Source: Macrocystis pyrifera
Lineage: Eukaryota; Sar; Phaeophyceae; Laminariales; Laminariaceae
Direction: 5' to 3'
DNA: 64,000 nt
NCBI GenBank assembly: GCA_031763025.1
Contig: JASSKH010000025.1
Coordinates: 2,108,001-2,172,000 of the forward strand
Shown here: positions 48,014 to 59,183 of the stretch, one piece after another
How positions within the stretch are numbered: the first letter of the stretch is position 1
Layout: each line of letters starts with the position of its first letter
Made by a program: the position numbers and the translations under genes
Notes under the pieces: generated by a model
What the model saw: only the letters and a program-made list of their open reading frames with translations
What the model was told of the DNA's origin: nothing
Databases searched by the model: none

Positions 48014-48600
48014 TGCGAAATATGCGTACACGAAAGTGATTTGAAAAACAAGTACACTCAAATCAGCAAGAAGAGCAGTGAAGGTGGTTTTATTCCTTGC
48101 TACTAGTAAGTGGCAGTACTACTGCTGGTGGTGGCGTGATCCTGGATATATCAAAACACGAAGTTACGGCAGGCATCTATCGTGGGGTCGATGGTATCTA
48201 CTGCTGTAGTGGTAACGGACTTGTGCTGTGTGCTAATATGTCATAACTTGACCAACAAACTGCTGTATGCTGCGGCATACGTATATGCCTGGTACCATAT
48301 TATCAGTATGGCGTACACTTGTTAGACCCACTTACATACATATGTATACCTGGTGTCAGTGACCTAGTAATAGTGTACCAAGACGACCGGGATAGTAGAG
48401 ACCGATTTGATTCATATACGTGTGAGTATAATCTACCAAATCATAAGTTGCATGTGCGTTTTTGTAATCAGCCTAAGGTTAATGTACTGCTGTACATATG
48501 CAACAGCAGCACAACGTTTGCTGGTGAAGCAGTACCATGCTGACCGGAAATATCATTACGTTTTATCATGATATTATAATCCCAAAGTTACTATATTGTA
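48014..48600. other. Stretch with no recognised gene
   Basis: TACTGCTGTA words occur at about 48199 and 48260. Short frames only. Confidence 0.45.
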
Positions 48601-48605
48601 GTACC

Positions 48606-48934
48606 GGCGTCCCCGGTGGCTTGGCAGGTGGTCCGCGAGCCTGTCAAGATCAATTTCGTGAGTTCGAGTCTCACCGAGTGCATGCTCATAGGGATTTTTT
48701 CTTGCATAAAAAATTGATAAGCGGAAAGCGCGAAAGCGTGAGTTGGCTACATTCGATGAAAATCGACGAGCAGTGGGAATGCTGAACCCTATGCGCGATA
48801 AAAACTAAAGGCACGTACCGGGGGGGAGAAGGGACGACACCTGTGACCACGGCTTGTCCAGAAGATCGTCGAGGGTAAAACCTCCTACGAGTAGCCTGGA
48901 AAGTAAAAGTGATGATTAAAAAAAAAAAAAAAAA
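48606..48934 (+). mobile_element. tRNA-derived SINE, copy 4 (best preserved)
   Basis: The full-length copy begins GTCCCCGGTGGCTTGGCAGG (A-box-like), with GTGAGTTCGAGTCTCACC (a perfect T-arm-like hairpin and B box) about 45 bases on. The body includes TTCGATGAAAATCGACGAGC and GACCACGGCTTGTCC, and the element ends in a 17-base A-tail (48918-48934). The head most resembles a Leu- or Ser-class tRNA by its GGTGGC start, but I would not assign the parent tRNA firmly. No clear target duplication was seen here. Confidence 0.88.
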
Positions 48935-50500
48935 GAGCAGGCGGGCAAGGGTTGCCCTGCGGTTCCATAGGTGTTAACATATAAATAAAAGGTTGGGCAG
49001 ATGTATGGAAATTCTCTCGTGACGTAGGTACTTGCTACGTAGAATCTCACTTGTTTGAATATACTGCTGTTGCCGCTATTTCGGAGCAAAACACCAAAAT
49101 ATAATAAAGCGTTCCGGATAAAAAAAGAAAAAATAAACTTTGCTCAGGGTGGGAGGAGAAAAAAAAATGCCGTGAATGACATGGACCTGCGTTCAAGCTT
49201 CCCGACGTTTCACAGCAAGCTTCGAGCATCGTGCAGATGACCGCCACGTGTTCCGCCACCTTTCGCCCCGACCTAGCCCTCCCGCTGCTCCATCACTATA
49301 GCACGATCTCCACCGTCGCTGTCCTTTAAGCCGCCACCCAGCTCGAGGTTGCGTGTCTTCGTTTTCGTGTGCAGCGTGATGTGTTTCTTTTTTTCGAGCT
49401 GCTCCTGCTCACTTCGCCTCGCCTGCTGCGATTTCAGCAGTAGTACTTGTAGCCCCATCACAACCAACCGCCTACTGGTGGAGGAGGTGGTGCGCCCGGT
49501 TGCCCCAACGCTTTGGCGAGTGGTCGTCCGCCTCGCTTACCCTCTACGCCATCACCGCCCTCCTCACCGTCACGCGGCGTGAGGTTGCTAAGTCGATTGT
49601 CTACATTTTTCTACAGATAGATGATACATGCTCCACCTCCTTGCCTGCTGAGATTGCTGAAGCTACTCTGTCCTTCCTTGCCGCCAAAATCACGAACCAA
49701 ACGACGACTGGTTCGAGAAGATGGCACGCCTTGTCGCCCTAAGCTTTGGCGGCAAGTCAGTGTCAGTCCCGGGCTGCTTGTGTGACGGTACAGGAATCCT
49801 TTACTACATGTGCTCTGTGCCATGACCATTACCCTGAGCAGCTTCTTTGTTCTGGGTAAAACCCTGTTTTGCAACCCGTAACCCTGAGCATCTGGAAAAA
49901 AAGAATCCGCTCAGGGGAAAAAATAGCCGTCAACGTATTTTATGCGGAGAGACTTCGACAAACCCTGACCCTGAGCGCTTTTTTTTGTGCGTGTTTTTTT
50001 TTTTTTTTTTTCGAAACTGTCAAATATCACAGTCGCATCGCGCAGATTGCGATGACCTCGACGTGTCGTGAACACAACCATACCAAATTCAACGCCGCAG
50101 TAAAGTCCAAGATGACAAAAGGCATACAAGCAGAACTTTCGCCGATGATCGTTACGTACACGCACCCCGTAAACAAAACTCTGTCGACCAAACAGATGAA
50201 ATTAATGTAGCTGCGCAGAACTCGAAGGGCTGGACATGCCGTGCAACATTTCTGACAAATGCGTTCTAGCAAAAAAGAGGGAAAGAAGAAGGCAGGCAGT
50301 CCTAATCGAGAAGCAATATCACACCAAAAATCAAAACGTTTCGACACACAGGTGAAGAACACGTGAGACGCTCAAGGCGGCGGTACGTCGGACTCGAATC
50401 GGAGGGCACAGCTGCGCTCCCCACGTCGTAGTGGCCAGGACTTCGGTAGGGCGGACGCATGATCGGGCCTTGTCTAGTTGCCTCGATTATCTCCGAGCGT
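48935..50500. other. Stretch with no recognised gene
   Basis: Nothing coding is supported downstream of the USP-like frame. A poly-T run of about 17 lies near 49996. No second copy of the sequence beyond 54901 was seen here, so no 3' LTR for the copia element is evident. Confidence 0.5.
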
Positions 50501-50502
50501 TT

Positions 50503-51950
50503 TTAGCTTGCACGCTCATGGTAGCTAGCACTGCGGTATGCTGTCGTTTGTACCTGGAGAACAGGCAAGGTCATAGACTTTCGAAGGTAGACATACATGT
50601 GCTGGCAACCATGATTCAAGTCATTGTCGAAATCGTCGCAAGACGTGGTGCTCCCCCCGAGTATACAATCGTACTTCAACCATCGCCCTCTGGAACGCAA
50701 CTGGGTCACGAAATGGGTTTGAATGGAGTGGATCACAGCTACGAGGCAGTACTCAACGCCTATCATCAAAATGGGTGACGGTGCCAGCGGCTCTCCGGCG
50801 TCCTCGTAGATGTCTACACGTGCAGACGCGAAGAAAACGCGATCTGGGGTGTTGTCCACACCCCAAGGAGGAATCCACCATACGGATATGCTGACGTGCC
50901 GGGCGCAGCTCTCGTCGCAGGGGGGGAACGGAGCAGGTCCAGGAAATGAGACGTCAGAGGCGGCTCCGGTCAGGAAGAAGGCATTGACTGCACCATGGAG
51001 TGACTGGGGTGGTCCGTGCGGAATCAAGACTGGTGTGGGATCTCGCCATCGTGCACATTGGGATGCGGTTATCTCGAGGCCATGGTCCTCGATATATATA
51101 GGCAATCTGCAGTGTAGTGCCAGTTGAAGCCGAGAGCCGTCCGAGTGTACATGATACAACCATGCTGTTCCACGACGTCACCTGGTCATCCGCTGTTGGG
51201 GTGGAGTTGATCATCAGGTCGAAGGGTGATCGCTTCGTATATGGAGCCCGGCGTTCCCATTGCGGATCCTGCGCCCGGTAGGCCGCTGCTACCAAGGATC
51301 TTGTCACGTGCATGAGCCAAAGAATCCTGCATTTCGCAAAAGAATGCGACGCATACCGCACGAAATGATACAATATAACGTTAGGAAGACACATAAAAAG
51401 CACAACGTAATATATATATATACATGGGTGCTTGCGGGCGTCGGTAAGTATTGGGGGGTAATATTACGACAAGATGTAGATTAAAAAACAAGCAAGAACT
51501 TACCAAGAGGGTGCGTTGGAGAGGCTTGCCGTCGAAACATGCAGGCACGCACAGCCGCAAGAGTGGAGAAGAAGATGGCTCCAGCTGGTGTTGCCATGGT
51601 TGGGTTGGGGAGAGGGTGTACTTCCCAAGCAGCTATAGCGGAGGCGATGGCGACGTTGAAGAAGCAATTGTTGTTCTCATTGGGCGGCAGAAAAGGTAAA
51701 GGGCGGATCGAGCCGGTGTCTGTTTGTCCGCCGGTGGTCTGTGGTGTGGGTGTTTCCCCGCCGGTCTCGCCGGCGGCAGGTGCCTGCTGTGCGCGCTCCT
51801 GCATAAACGCGTCCAGGTCAAAACCCCACGTCACGTCGAGGTCGTTCAAGTGAGCCAGACCGTCGTCCAGCTCATCCAGCATCCCCCCCACCACCTCGAT
51901 CGACGTGCTCACGTCGTCTGCCTCTGACCCCCCCTTTTCCGTAGACAGGG
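50503..51950 (-). CDS. USP-like cysteine protease domain fused after a copia integrase
   Basis: The minus-strand frame that carries the copia integrase C-terminus continues through an acidic, Thr/Pro-rich linker into a deubiquitinase-like domain. The Cys box reads NENNNCFFN, matching the N-x-x-N-x-C-[FY]-x-N pattern of ubiquitin-specific proteases. The frame then meets a canonical donor, GTAAGT (51503-51498). An acceptor at 51167-51165 (GTGGAACAG) returns to the same frame in phase. The second exon holds YCLVAVIHSIQTHFVTQLR and RWLKYDC, followed by HMYVYLRKS. This order fits the USP His box region and the C-terminal W..YD / Y.L.Y pattern. The stop is at 50503. The domain is short, about 190 residues between the Cys and His boxes. 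The middle is weakly conserved, and additional exons inside the intron are possible. Protease activity is inferred from motifs only. Confidence 0.6.
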
Positions 51951-53860
51951 AGTCATTCGCCTCGGCAGGTACAGGTGGTGCAGGCGACACGCGTTGCCAG
52001 GTGACATTGCGCGTGATTAGCACAGTGCGTTTCTTTGTCAGCACTCGTACTGCGTCTCGGGGGTAGTTTGGTGCAGGGCCAAGGTAAAAACACTCTTGTG
52101 CGTTCGCCTGTGACTTGTTTTCCCTCTTCATCTTGCAGTAGCCAGGCTTGAGGAAGGGTAGTAGTACTACCGGGGGGGGGTACCATGCCACATCTCATGC
52201 GGCGACTTGCTCTGTGGGTTAGCTGTTGTTGCTGTATGGTTCAAGGGTCACACGACCAGTGAGACGCTTCCGCCCACAACGACGTAGTGGCCGGGAGTTT
52301 CGCGCCAGGAAAAAGCTCCTGAGCCTGGATTCGGCCCGCCATTGCGGCCGTCTCAATCATACCTAGCGCGCGCTCTGCTACTCCATTGAATTGGGGACTG
52401 TCGGCCGTCGTGAATTCCTGCTTGATCCCTCGTGATCTACACAGGTCGCCAAACTTTCCCCCGCGGAATTCACCACCCCCATCAGATCGGACGATTACCA
52501 CCGTAGAAGGGACACCGTCTGCACGAGAATCCGCAAGGAACTGCTCGAACATTTCCGCGGCGTCCGACTTGTGGCGAATATAGTACCCACGTATACCGTG
52601 AAAAATCGTCGCGCACGATGAGAGTATACCGCTCCCGCCTGAGAGACTCTACCACCTTTAGTGCACTCAAATCAACAAAAACCATCCCGAGCTTCTCATC
52701 TGCTCGTGTGTGTGTGACATGCTTGATACCTTTGCGGAGACCTTTTGCCATGGAGCACCCTTTTGCACTCCAGCAGCTCTCCCTCGAGGACAATCCCTTG
52801 CTGCTCCGCGGTCTTGCGAAGTAGTACCTCGTGGGAGTGTCCAACATCGCAGTGGAAATCGTTGATGTTTATCGTAGACTTGTTGGGCAGTTGCCCCGGA
52901 GCGTGTACAGCACAGGCATTTTTCCCACACCTGCGGCCGACCCGGTAGACGTACAGGCTGTAGAGGGTCCCACTCAACGGAAACACGATCGAACGCTCTG
53001 ATTTGAGCCTGACTACAACCCCCGTGGTGCGCCCTTCGAAAGTATGGCCGTTTTTGACGAGAGTGGGCAGGAAAAATAAGTGGTAGCGGAGATCCGGTAC
53101 GTGCGCAATGTTCGTAAGCAGCGCTTGCACGGGACCGTTTCCGGACCGAAAGATGACGCTCACGTCACCGTAACCTTCGATCGCTCGAGTGGATCCGTCA
53201 GGCCAAGTCACATTCTCTATAGTTGATCGTGCAGTCTGCGGAGGGCGTCATGTGAGTAGACGCACCACTATCGCATATCCAGGCCTCGTCTCCTACCTGC
53301 CAAACAGACTCCCCTTCCCCTGAACCATCGCTGCACTTGCCTGTCTCTTCGGCCTTGAAAGCTGAGGCCTGGACCGTACCTTTTTCGTGGTCGTCGTCCC
53401 TTGCCCCATCCTTGCTCGTCACCGCGATGACAGCTTTTTCTTTCGATGAGGGGCAGACATCAGCAGCGTGCCCCCGCCCGTTGCATCGACTGCATCGATC
53501 CGTGGACGTGGGACAGGCATCGGCAGAGTGCCCGCGTCCCTGGCATCGACTGCATAGCTTCGCCGTGCACTCGCTCCTCCAATGGCCCTTCTTGCCACAC
53601 CTATGACACTCGCCCACTGGAGTACTTCCGCTGGCGGCTTTGGCGTTGATGCCATTGCCACCAGCAGCCGCGGCCGAGCCACCACGGTCCTCGTTGGTGC
53701 CTCTAGCGCCTCGTCCGTGACCCCGTCGTCCACCATTTTTTCTGCCATTTCCTCCACCTTTCCCGTGACCACCGCCACAGCCGCCGCCGGCGGCGTACAT
53801 AGCATGGCCTGCGTGGCCAGCGTTGGGCCCCTTCTTCCTGTTTCCAGAAGTCGGTGATGC
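51951..53860 (-). pseudogene. Ty1/copia-type protease and integrase region, frameshifted
   Basis: On the minus strand, three CCHC zinc knuckles (CHRCGKKGHWRSEC, CSRCQGRGHSADAC, CSRCNGRGHAADVC) are followed by the retroviral-type protease site WICDSGASTHMT. Next come the GAG-pre-integrase region (FHCDVGHSHEVLLRK) and the integrase core. The integrase DDE residues are all present, in VFVDLSA, VIVRSDGGGEF and FNGVAERALG. The C-terminal segment reads KPGYCKMKRENKSQANAQEC and TRNVTW. At least four frame changes separate these pieces (near 53200, 52760, 52550 and 52240, plus one at a C-run near 52180). The pol region as sequenced cannot make one polyprotein without frameshifting. No reverse transcriptase or RNase H is found downstream. 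Confidence 0.88.
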
Positions 53861-54883
53861 CGTTCTCGAACAGCCTTGATGATGTCATCTCGGCCGATGC
53901 TGTCACGTGATGCCAGGTTCCGAGCTTCCACCTCGTATTCGGCAGGCAGAGTGTCAATAAAAATGGTGTACAGCATGTGGTCGTCTACCGACATTCCTGC
54001 TGTGCGCACTTGCGCGGCAAGATCCTCGATCCTGCCCATCTCCTCGAGCGGGTTGCTCCCCGGCGCCATCTTAAAACTGTTAAGGCGTCGGGAGAGGTCT
54101 GATTTGGCCCCCGTCGTCTGAGGGCCGTACCACGCAAGGAGAGCGTCCCACGCTTGCCTCGGCGAGGTACACTGGTGCAAAATACTATTATCGCTTTCGT
54201 TTTTTTAGGGCTGTTGACAGGAAATTCCACGCCAGTGTATGTCTGTGCACACTTTCGTGGCTAAACCCCCTAGCGTCAAGCATCGAGTTTTCGGTGTTTA
54301 ATTCCCCTACGGGAATGTACTGCGGTGGATCCGACACGAAAGCAGACGAGAAACCAACTCCTTTGGTGTAATACCGAGCGTTTCGTGTCCAGGGGTTGAA
54401 CTCAGATATTAGCCCACTAAACGATGGCACAGGAGTGTGTGTGAAAACCAAATGGCGCGATAGAGGCAGATCAAATCCACCACCCAACTCACCGCCAGGG
54501 TATGCACCCCATCCTCCTGTCCTCCCATGCTGGTCTGGCCGACCCCTCGGTGGACCAACCTCGACAGGCAACGCAGTTCCTCCGCATTCAGTCGCTCCCA
54601 CATCTGGCAAGGCGCCCTCACGCAAATTCGTCTCTTGTTCTGCTGCAATCTCTCTTACAGTAGTGGGTACTGCCCCTTGTGGGATCTCCCCTACAGCAGC
54701 GCTACTCTCAGCGCTGCCGGACTCCGATCGGCCGTTGTTTCTCGTGAACTCGGCCATCATTTCCCTCAGGGCGTTCATCATCGACGCCTGCCTCTGCTCC
54801 AACGCCAGCTTGATCTCGTGTCGCAGCGTTTCAGCTTCACTCGGAGAATCGTGCTTTGCTTGAGCTAATACCTTTGAAGGCAT
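53861..54883 (-). pseudogene. Ty1/copia-type gag, frameshifted
   Basis: The start ATG at 54883 follows a primer-binding-like site. The first 232 codons include KLALEQRQASMMNALREMM and FNPWTRNARYYTKGVGF. They end where seven A residues (minus strand) put the frame into a stop. The gag continues in another frame with ILHQCTSPRQAWDALLAWYG and EEMGRIEDLAAQVRTAGMS, the UBN2-type gag region of copia elements. One base fewer in the A-run would join the two frames. A further frame change near 53850 precedes the zinc knuckles. Confidence 0.85.
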
Positions 54884-54901
54884 CGTGGGCTTCTGGTACC
54901 A
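54884..54901 (-). other. Probable primer-binding site of the copia element
   Basis: TGGTACCAGAAGCCCACG lies immediately before the gag ATG. It matches 9 of the first 12 bases of the usual initiator-Met-tRNA complement (TGGTATCAGAGC). The end of an upstream LTR could not be defined. Confidence 0.5.
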
Positions 54902-55187
54902 GATCTCAAACGTTCAAGTCACTACGTAGTGTGTTCGTAGAGTCCAAGCCTGGATGCCCTGACCACCACATGGTCTGATGAGATTATTTGTAGTCGAACT
55001 ATTAGAGGACAGAGGAGGGGAGAGAGAGCGAAGCCTAGCTCGTAGCTCGGAGCAGAGAACGGGGAAGAGAACGGAGTGCTCAAACTCTCCTCATGAGCAC
55101 ACGGCATAATTCATAATAACGCCTGCGAAGATATACGCAACCCTCTACAACTTGTAACCGTCGCTGCTGGAACGATCCAAACGACCA

Positions 55188-55698
55188 GCGCCCACGGCCA
55201 CAGACCATATCACATCGTACCCCGGCAGTGGCGCCTCAAAAGAAATCATGGCGGCCGCAAACCCAATTTTTCGGCCTGCTCGATCGGCCAACCATCACGA
55301 AAACCGAGCAAACGAGCAAAAAAACAGAGGATACGCTCGAGACCTCGATAGCTGCATCATCGTTGCTGTTCCGCACATGGCGCTTGAGAGCTCCCTTCGC
55401 CCACCCAAGACACCCTGAGAGTGATATCCTGCGCCACCAAAGAGAAAAAAATGTTGGCGGCGGCGCGCACGCGACCACGCAAACCTTCGCTCTCATCTAC
55501 GCTCGTATCTCTTTGTCGGCTGGGCCTTGTGTGACGCGCTGCGTTGTTCCAGGTTGTTTCGATTTCCTTTTTGTTTGACAATGAATGCGCCGTTTCTCGA
55601 TAGAATACAAACACGTTTTTTTTCGAAATCAGATTAAAATCCATTGGAATTGAAATTTTATTTCCAAATAATGAAATTCGGTGTTCCCCGTTAAGATG
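55188..55698 (+). repeat. Dispersed repeat R500, copy 2
   Basis: Same block as 20891-21398, same orientation. It abuts composite repeat block D2 at about 55700. Differences from copy 1 include small indels, so the shared plus-strand frame is not preserved to its end. Confidence 0.85.
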
Positions 55699-55699
55699 G

Positions 55700-57110
55700 G
55701 TTCTTTGATCTCGATTTCTGAGCGTGCTCGGTTGGTTCATCCCTGGCCTCTCAGAGCTCCCACTTGGAAATCGCCTCCTTTTATTCCTTGCCGGACCCTT
55801 CCAGCGGGTCTTTGTTTTCTCCATTTATCGTCGTACTTTCAGTCCTTCTTTCCTTTTTTTTTTTTTTCGTTTCGTGTGCATGCGTGTACTCCGAGCACGG
55901 TTGCGCGGGCGAACCCGGCACCGTCGCGGGTGTCAGCGGATGCTGGCGGGTAGAGGGGGAGTGGCAAGGAGTGCGATCGCCGCTTTCGTGCCTAGGCGTC
56001 GCTTTCGTGCCTAGGCGTCGCGTGTGCCTCGAGACACGAAGGATGCATCAATGGTCTCTGTCTGGCCCCCGTTTGTGATGTATTATGATAGAGTACGTAC
56101 GAGTATTTGAGGTTCGTTCGGATTGTAATATTATATTCAAGCGGTGCTTATTTTGCGACCGGGCTGAAAGTCACGAGAGGGAGGTACCCCGAATGAGCCC
56201 CAACATTGTCGAGCTTGCGTCAAGGTCCACGGTGAGCACCGGGCTTCACGCGAGGCGGGCGACGGGGCTCGCTGTGGAAGAGAGGGAGGAAAGCTTTACT
56301 CGGACTGAATCGGTGGCGAGATGGTCGCGAGAGGGCCGGGCGGCGTACGAGGTGGAGAGAGAAGCTCTGCTGTAGGATTGTTTTTGGTTTTCTTCTTTTT
56401 TTTTTCGACCGGTGTAAGGTGTTCCAATCAGGTATTAATAGTAAATTATTACACGAAAGGGGACGGGGATTTTTTTTCTTTGAGAAATTTTCGTGGTCGT
56501 TTTCATTGTTTTTGCAATGTTGCTGTGACGTGCGGTGCTTTATCTTTCGTACATACGAGTACAGACACAGAGCACATCGAAAGAAGAAAATAAGTACCCT
56601 ACCTGGGGTATGTACGTATGTACGACATCTGAGCGAGCGTCGCGGAAAACCGCCCGCGACGCGAAGCGTATGTGGCGTCCGAGCTGTTTTCTCCTGAAGC
56701 ATGGCGGCGGGACTCTTGGCATTATCAAATCGCCAGTTTGCAATCATGGACCTCTGTCCACTTCGCATAATTTGATGTACTTTTCCTTCCTGAGCGACGC
56801 CCGCGGAGCGAAGCGCCTTGTATAAGCAATATTATTGTCGAGGCACGAGAAAATGCGAGTTTTACACGTAACGTACGGAAGAAGTTTCGGCAACCAATCA
56901 GATCAACGCGGGTTAATTGTACGTAACCAATTGGATAGCTTTGAGACACACCTTGCCTAGTTCATAGTTGCTGACCAGCGAGCTAAACACGTTGACAAGC
57001 AGAGTCCGAGCTACAAGAGTAAAGGTGTGATATGGATTAGTTTGAGTTGAAGAGGGCTCGGTGTGGAGCGTTCGATCTGATCTGTTTGAACGCTGAGCAG
57101 GCAGGGTTTT
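55700..57110. repeat. Composite dispersed repeat, copy 2, rearranged
   Basis: Blocks D2 and D1 of 37875-40320 lie here inverted, and block D3 lies in direct orientation. The plus-strand frame in D2 ends at REALL and a stop and reads RTESVAR and REGRAAYEVEREALL, like the copy at 38961-39152. A 20-bp unit, GCTTTCGTGCCTAGGCGTC, is tandemly duplicated at about 55980. Confidence 0.7.
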
Positions 57111-57726
57111 CGCCAGCCAGACATTTTTTTTTTTTTTCTTGATCGAGGGACCTTCCTTGGAGAGACTCGTTCGTGGTGTCTTGTGAACGCGTGTACGAGA
57201 GCAGCTAGCTGCGAGTGTGGACGGAGGACCATGTCGGAGGGCATGGCACGCGTGGCCGGACAAGCCAACACAGGAGCGAATCGCCAAGATTGGTACCTCT
57301 GGTATGTCGTAGCACAGTGAGACGTTACAGGGGATGTGTACTGCTGTAGCACTGTTACAGCGGTTCGGTGCAACAGGGCATTGCTAAGGTAGCCGTCGAG
57401 AGGCCCGATAGACAATGGATGGATGCCGAACGAGGAGGGTTGCCTTGAAAAGGGTTGCCAGGGAGGCTGACATGCGGAGCAAAGACAGGATACATGCCGA
57501 GCTGTCACAGTCGACCTAAACAGTCGACCTAAAAATATGGGACGATGACGAGAAATGCCCAGGGAAACACGCCTCCAGGAAGTCAAACCTCAGGCGGAAG
57601 TGTGGTGGAAATCGAGTTTATAATAAACCTTAAATTCATGTAGCGTTTTGTTACGTAACATTTTTAGTCTACATTTCCCTACAACGGCGTCGCAAACAGG
57701 GCGTGAGATTATGAAGAGCGAGGTCC

Positions 57727-58227
57727 GTGGTACAGGGCGGTGCCACTGTAGCCGTAGGACCGCACCGCAGCGAAAGAATCACAAAGAAACCTGGACGAAA
57801 ATCCCGTAGGGCGGAAGCCGTTTCCCAATCCGTTGACGAAAAATTTGCGCGCGCTCTTCAAAAGGAAGAGCGAGAGGCCGCTGCGCGGGTTGCCGCAGCA
57901 GTGGCAGACGATGAAAAACTTGCTTGGTCATTGTCGGCATCCGACTCTCCCGCCCTGTCGCGCGCCGACTCCATGTCACCACGTCGCTCTACCGCCGCAC
58001 CCAGCCCTCCCAGCCCCTCCGCGCGCGATGCCCGTCCTGCTCTCGCCTCGCCGAACCCTTTTGACATTTTGCGTTCCCCCGGGCCGGCTGATTACCAGAA
58101 CACGGCGGAGGCCTTGCAGTTGGAGGCTGCCCGGACCACAACAGAAATGGATCGCGCAGCCGCCTTCTTCCGTTTACTGATAGAGACTGGGATGCTGGCA
58201 CTCCGTAGATGGTTGCCACTGAACTGA
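57727..58227 (+). CDS. Gag-like or hypothetical protein with LARxLQxEE-type motifs
   Basis: This is a 166-codon plus-strand frame. A basic N-terminus is followed by DEKFARALQKEEREAA and DEKLAWSLSASDS, two copies of a motif like the ubiquitin-interacting or LARxLQxEE helices seen in some ubiquitin-pathway proteins. A Pro/Ser-rich linker and a second helical region (NPFDILRSPGPADYQ, EMDRAAAFFRLLIETG) come next. It stops shortly after the helical part. The layout would suit the start of a retrotransposon gag, but no zinc knuckle follows. No family is confirmed. Confidence 0.4.
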   Translation: MVQGGATVAVGPHRSERITKKPGRKSRRAEAVSQSVDEKFARALQKEEREAAARVAAAVADDEKLAWSLSASDSPALSRADSMSPRRSTAAPSPPSPSARDARPALASPNPFDILRSPGPADYQNTAEALQLEAARTTTEMDRAAAFFRLLIETGMLALRRWLPLN

Positions 58228-58399
58228 TTGCTGGTTCGATGTGTAGATGCAGTAGCTCAAGTCAAGGATTATTTTTTATGTCTTTTATTAACTGTCTCGT
58301 CTGCTGGCTGAGAGAGAGGGAAGAAGTGGTCTTAGTCGATGTGGCGTGTGATCCTCCTTGCTTCTCTGTCCTCTTCTCCACTGCTACTCCTCTGGGACC

Positions 58400-58636
58400 C
58401 TACAATAGCTCATCTGCTCTTGGTAGCAGTTGATCCAACGCTCCTTCAAAGTTACTGTTTCTTGGAAGAACCCAGATACTCTCTCTAGTCATTCTTTGGT
58501 ACTTTCTCACTATTTTACCTATGATCTCGCCCAATAACTCATCCTGATCTCCCATCTTGCTCAACGTAGATATCATCCAATTCACCGCTGTTGATTGGCC
58601 TACTGCTGTAACAGTCTCCTTCCTTGGTTCTCCCAT
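58400..58636 (-). CDS. Small hypothetical ORF downstream of the old gypsy element
   Basis: This 78-codon frame starts MGEPRKETVTAVGQS and includes MISTLSKMGDQDELLGEIIG. Its composition resembles the neighbouring minus-strand gypsy-derived frame. No domain is recognised. It may be part of the old element's 3' region or a separate small exon. Confidence 0.3.
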   Translation of the reverse strand: MGEPRKETVTAVGQSTAVNWMISTLSKMGDQDELLGEIIGKIVRKYQRMTRESIWVLPRNSNFEGALDQLLPRADELL

Positions 58637-59183
58637 GCTCTCACCTACTCAACAATACTCTTCCTGCATATAAGCCGTTTAGAGTACCTAGTTGAAGTTC
58701 TCAAGAGGCACAATTCAGGAGGCTCTCAGATCAGCCTAAACTATAAATCCCCTATACGAACATCCTAATGATTTTCACTGAAACCCTCTTTCACGTACTG
58801 ATTCTCAGTGAAACTAAACTCTCCATACTAGTTGCTAGAGGAAAACAATCTCACCACACTTGCCCCCCAAAGTTTATTGTCACCTTTCTATCTTGGGTGT
58901 TCAATGAAATAATTGCGCTGAGGCTGAGATTGCTAGTACATGTACTTGGGTGGTTCAACAACTACAACTGAAAAATAGATTAAATTCAACTATATACATT
59001 CCTCAAGAAATCCAAGTATTGTCTCAAATTTCCAGTCAAATATCGGTTGTTAACCTGTCCATCCCCAGCAATCACCCATCCCCTAACACATCGGATGTGA
59101 GTGGGTCCTCCATCCGATGTTTGACTAAGCACAGCAGTAAAATACTGGTTAAAGTCTGTTTTACTTGCCACCATTCCACCCTT

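Noticed and set aside
50375..50450. A tRNA suggested by the GGACTCGAATCGGAGG box
   Set aside because: The flanking bases do not form a T-stem or an acceptor stem on either strand.
54908..55187. A defined 5' LTR for the copia element
   Set aside because: No second copy exists in the window and no TG..CA boundary pair could be fixed, so the LTR limits cannot be supported.
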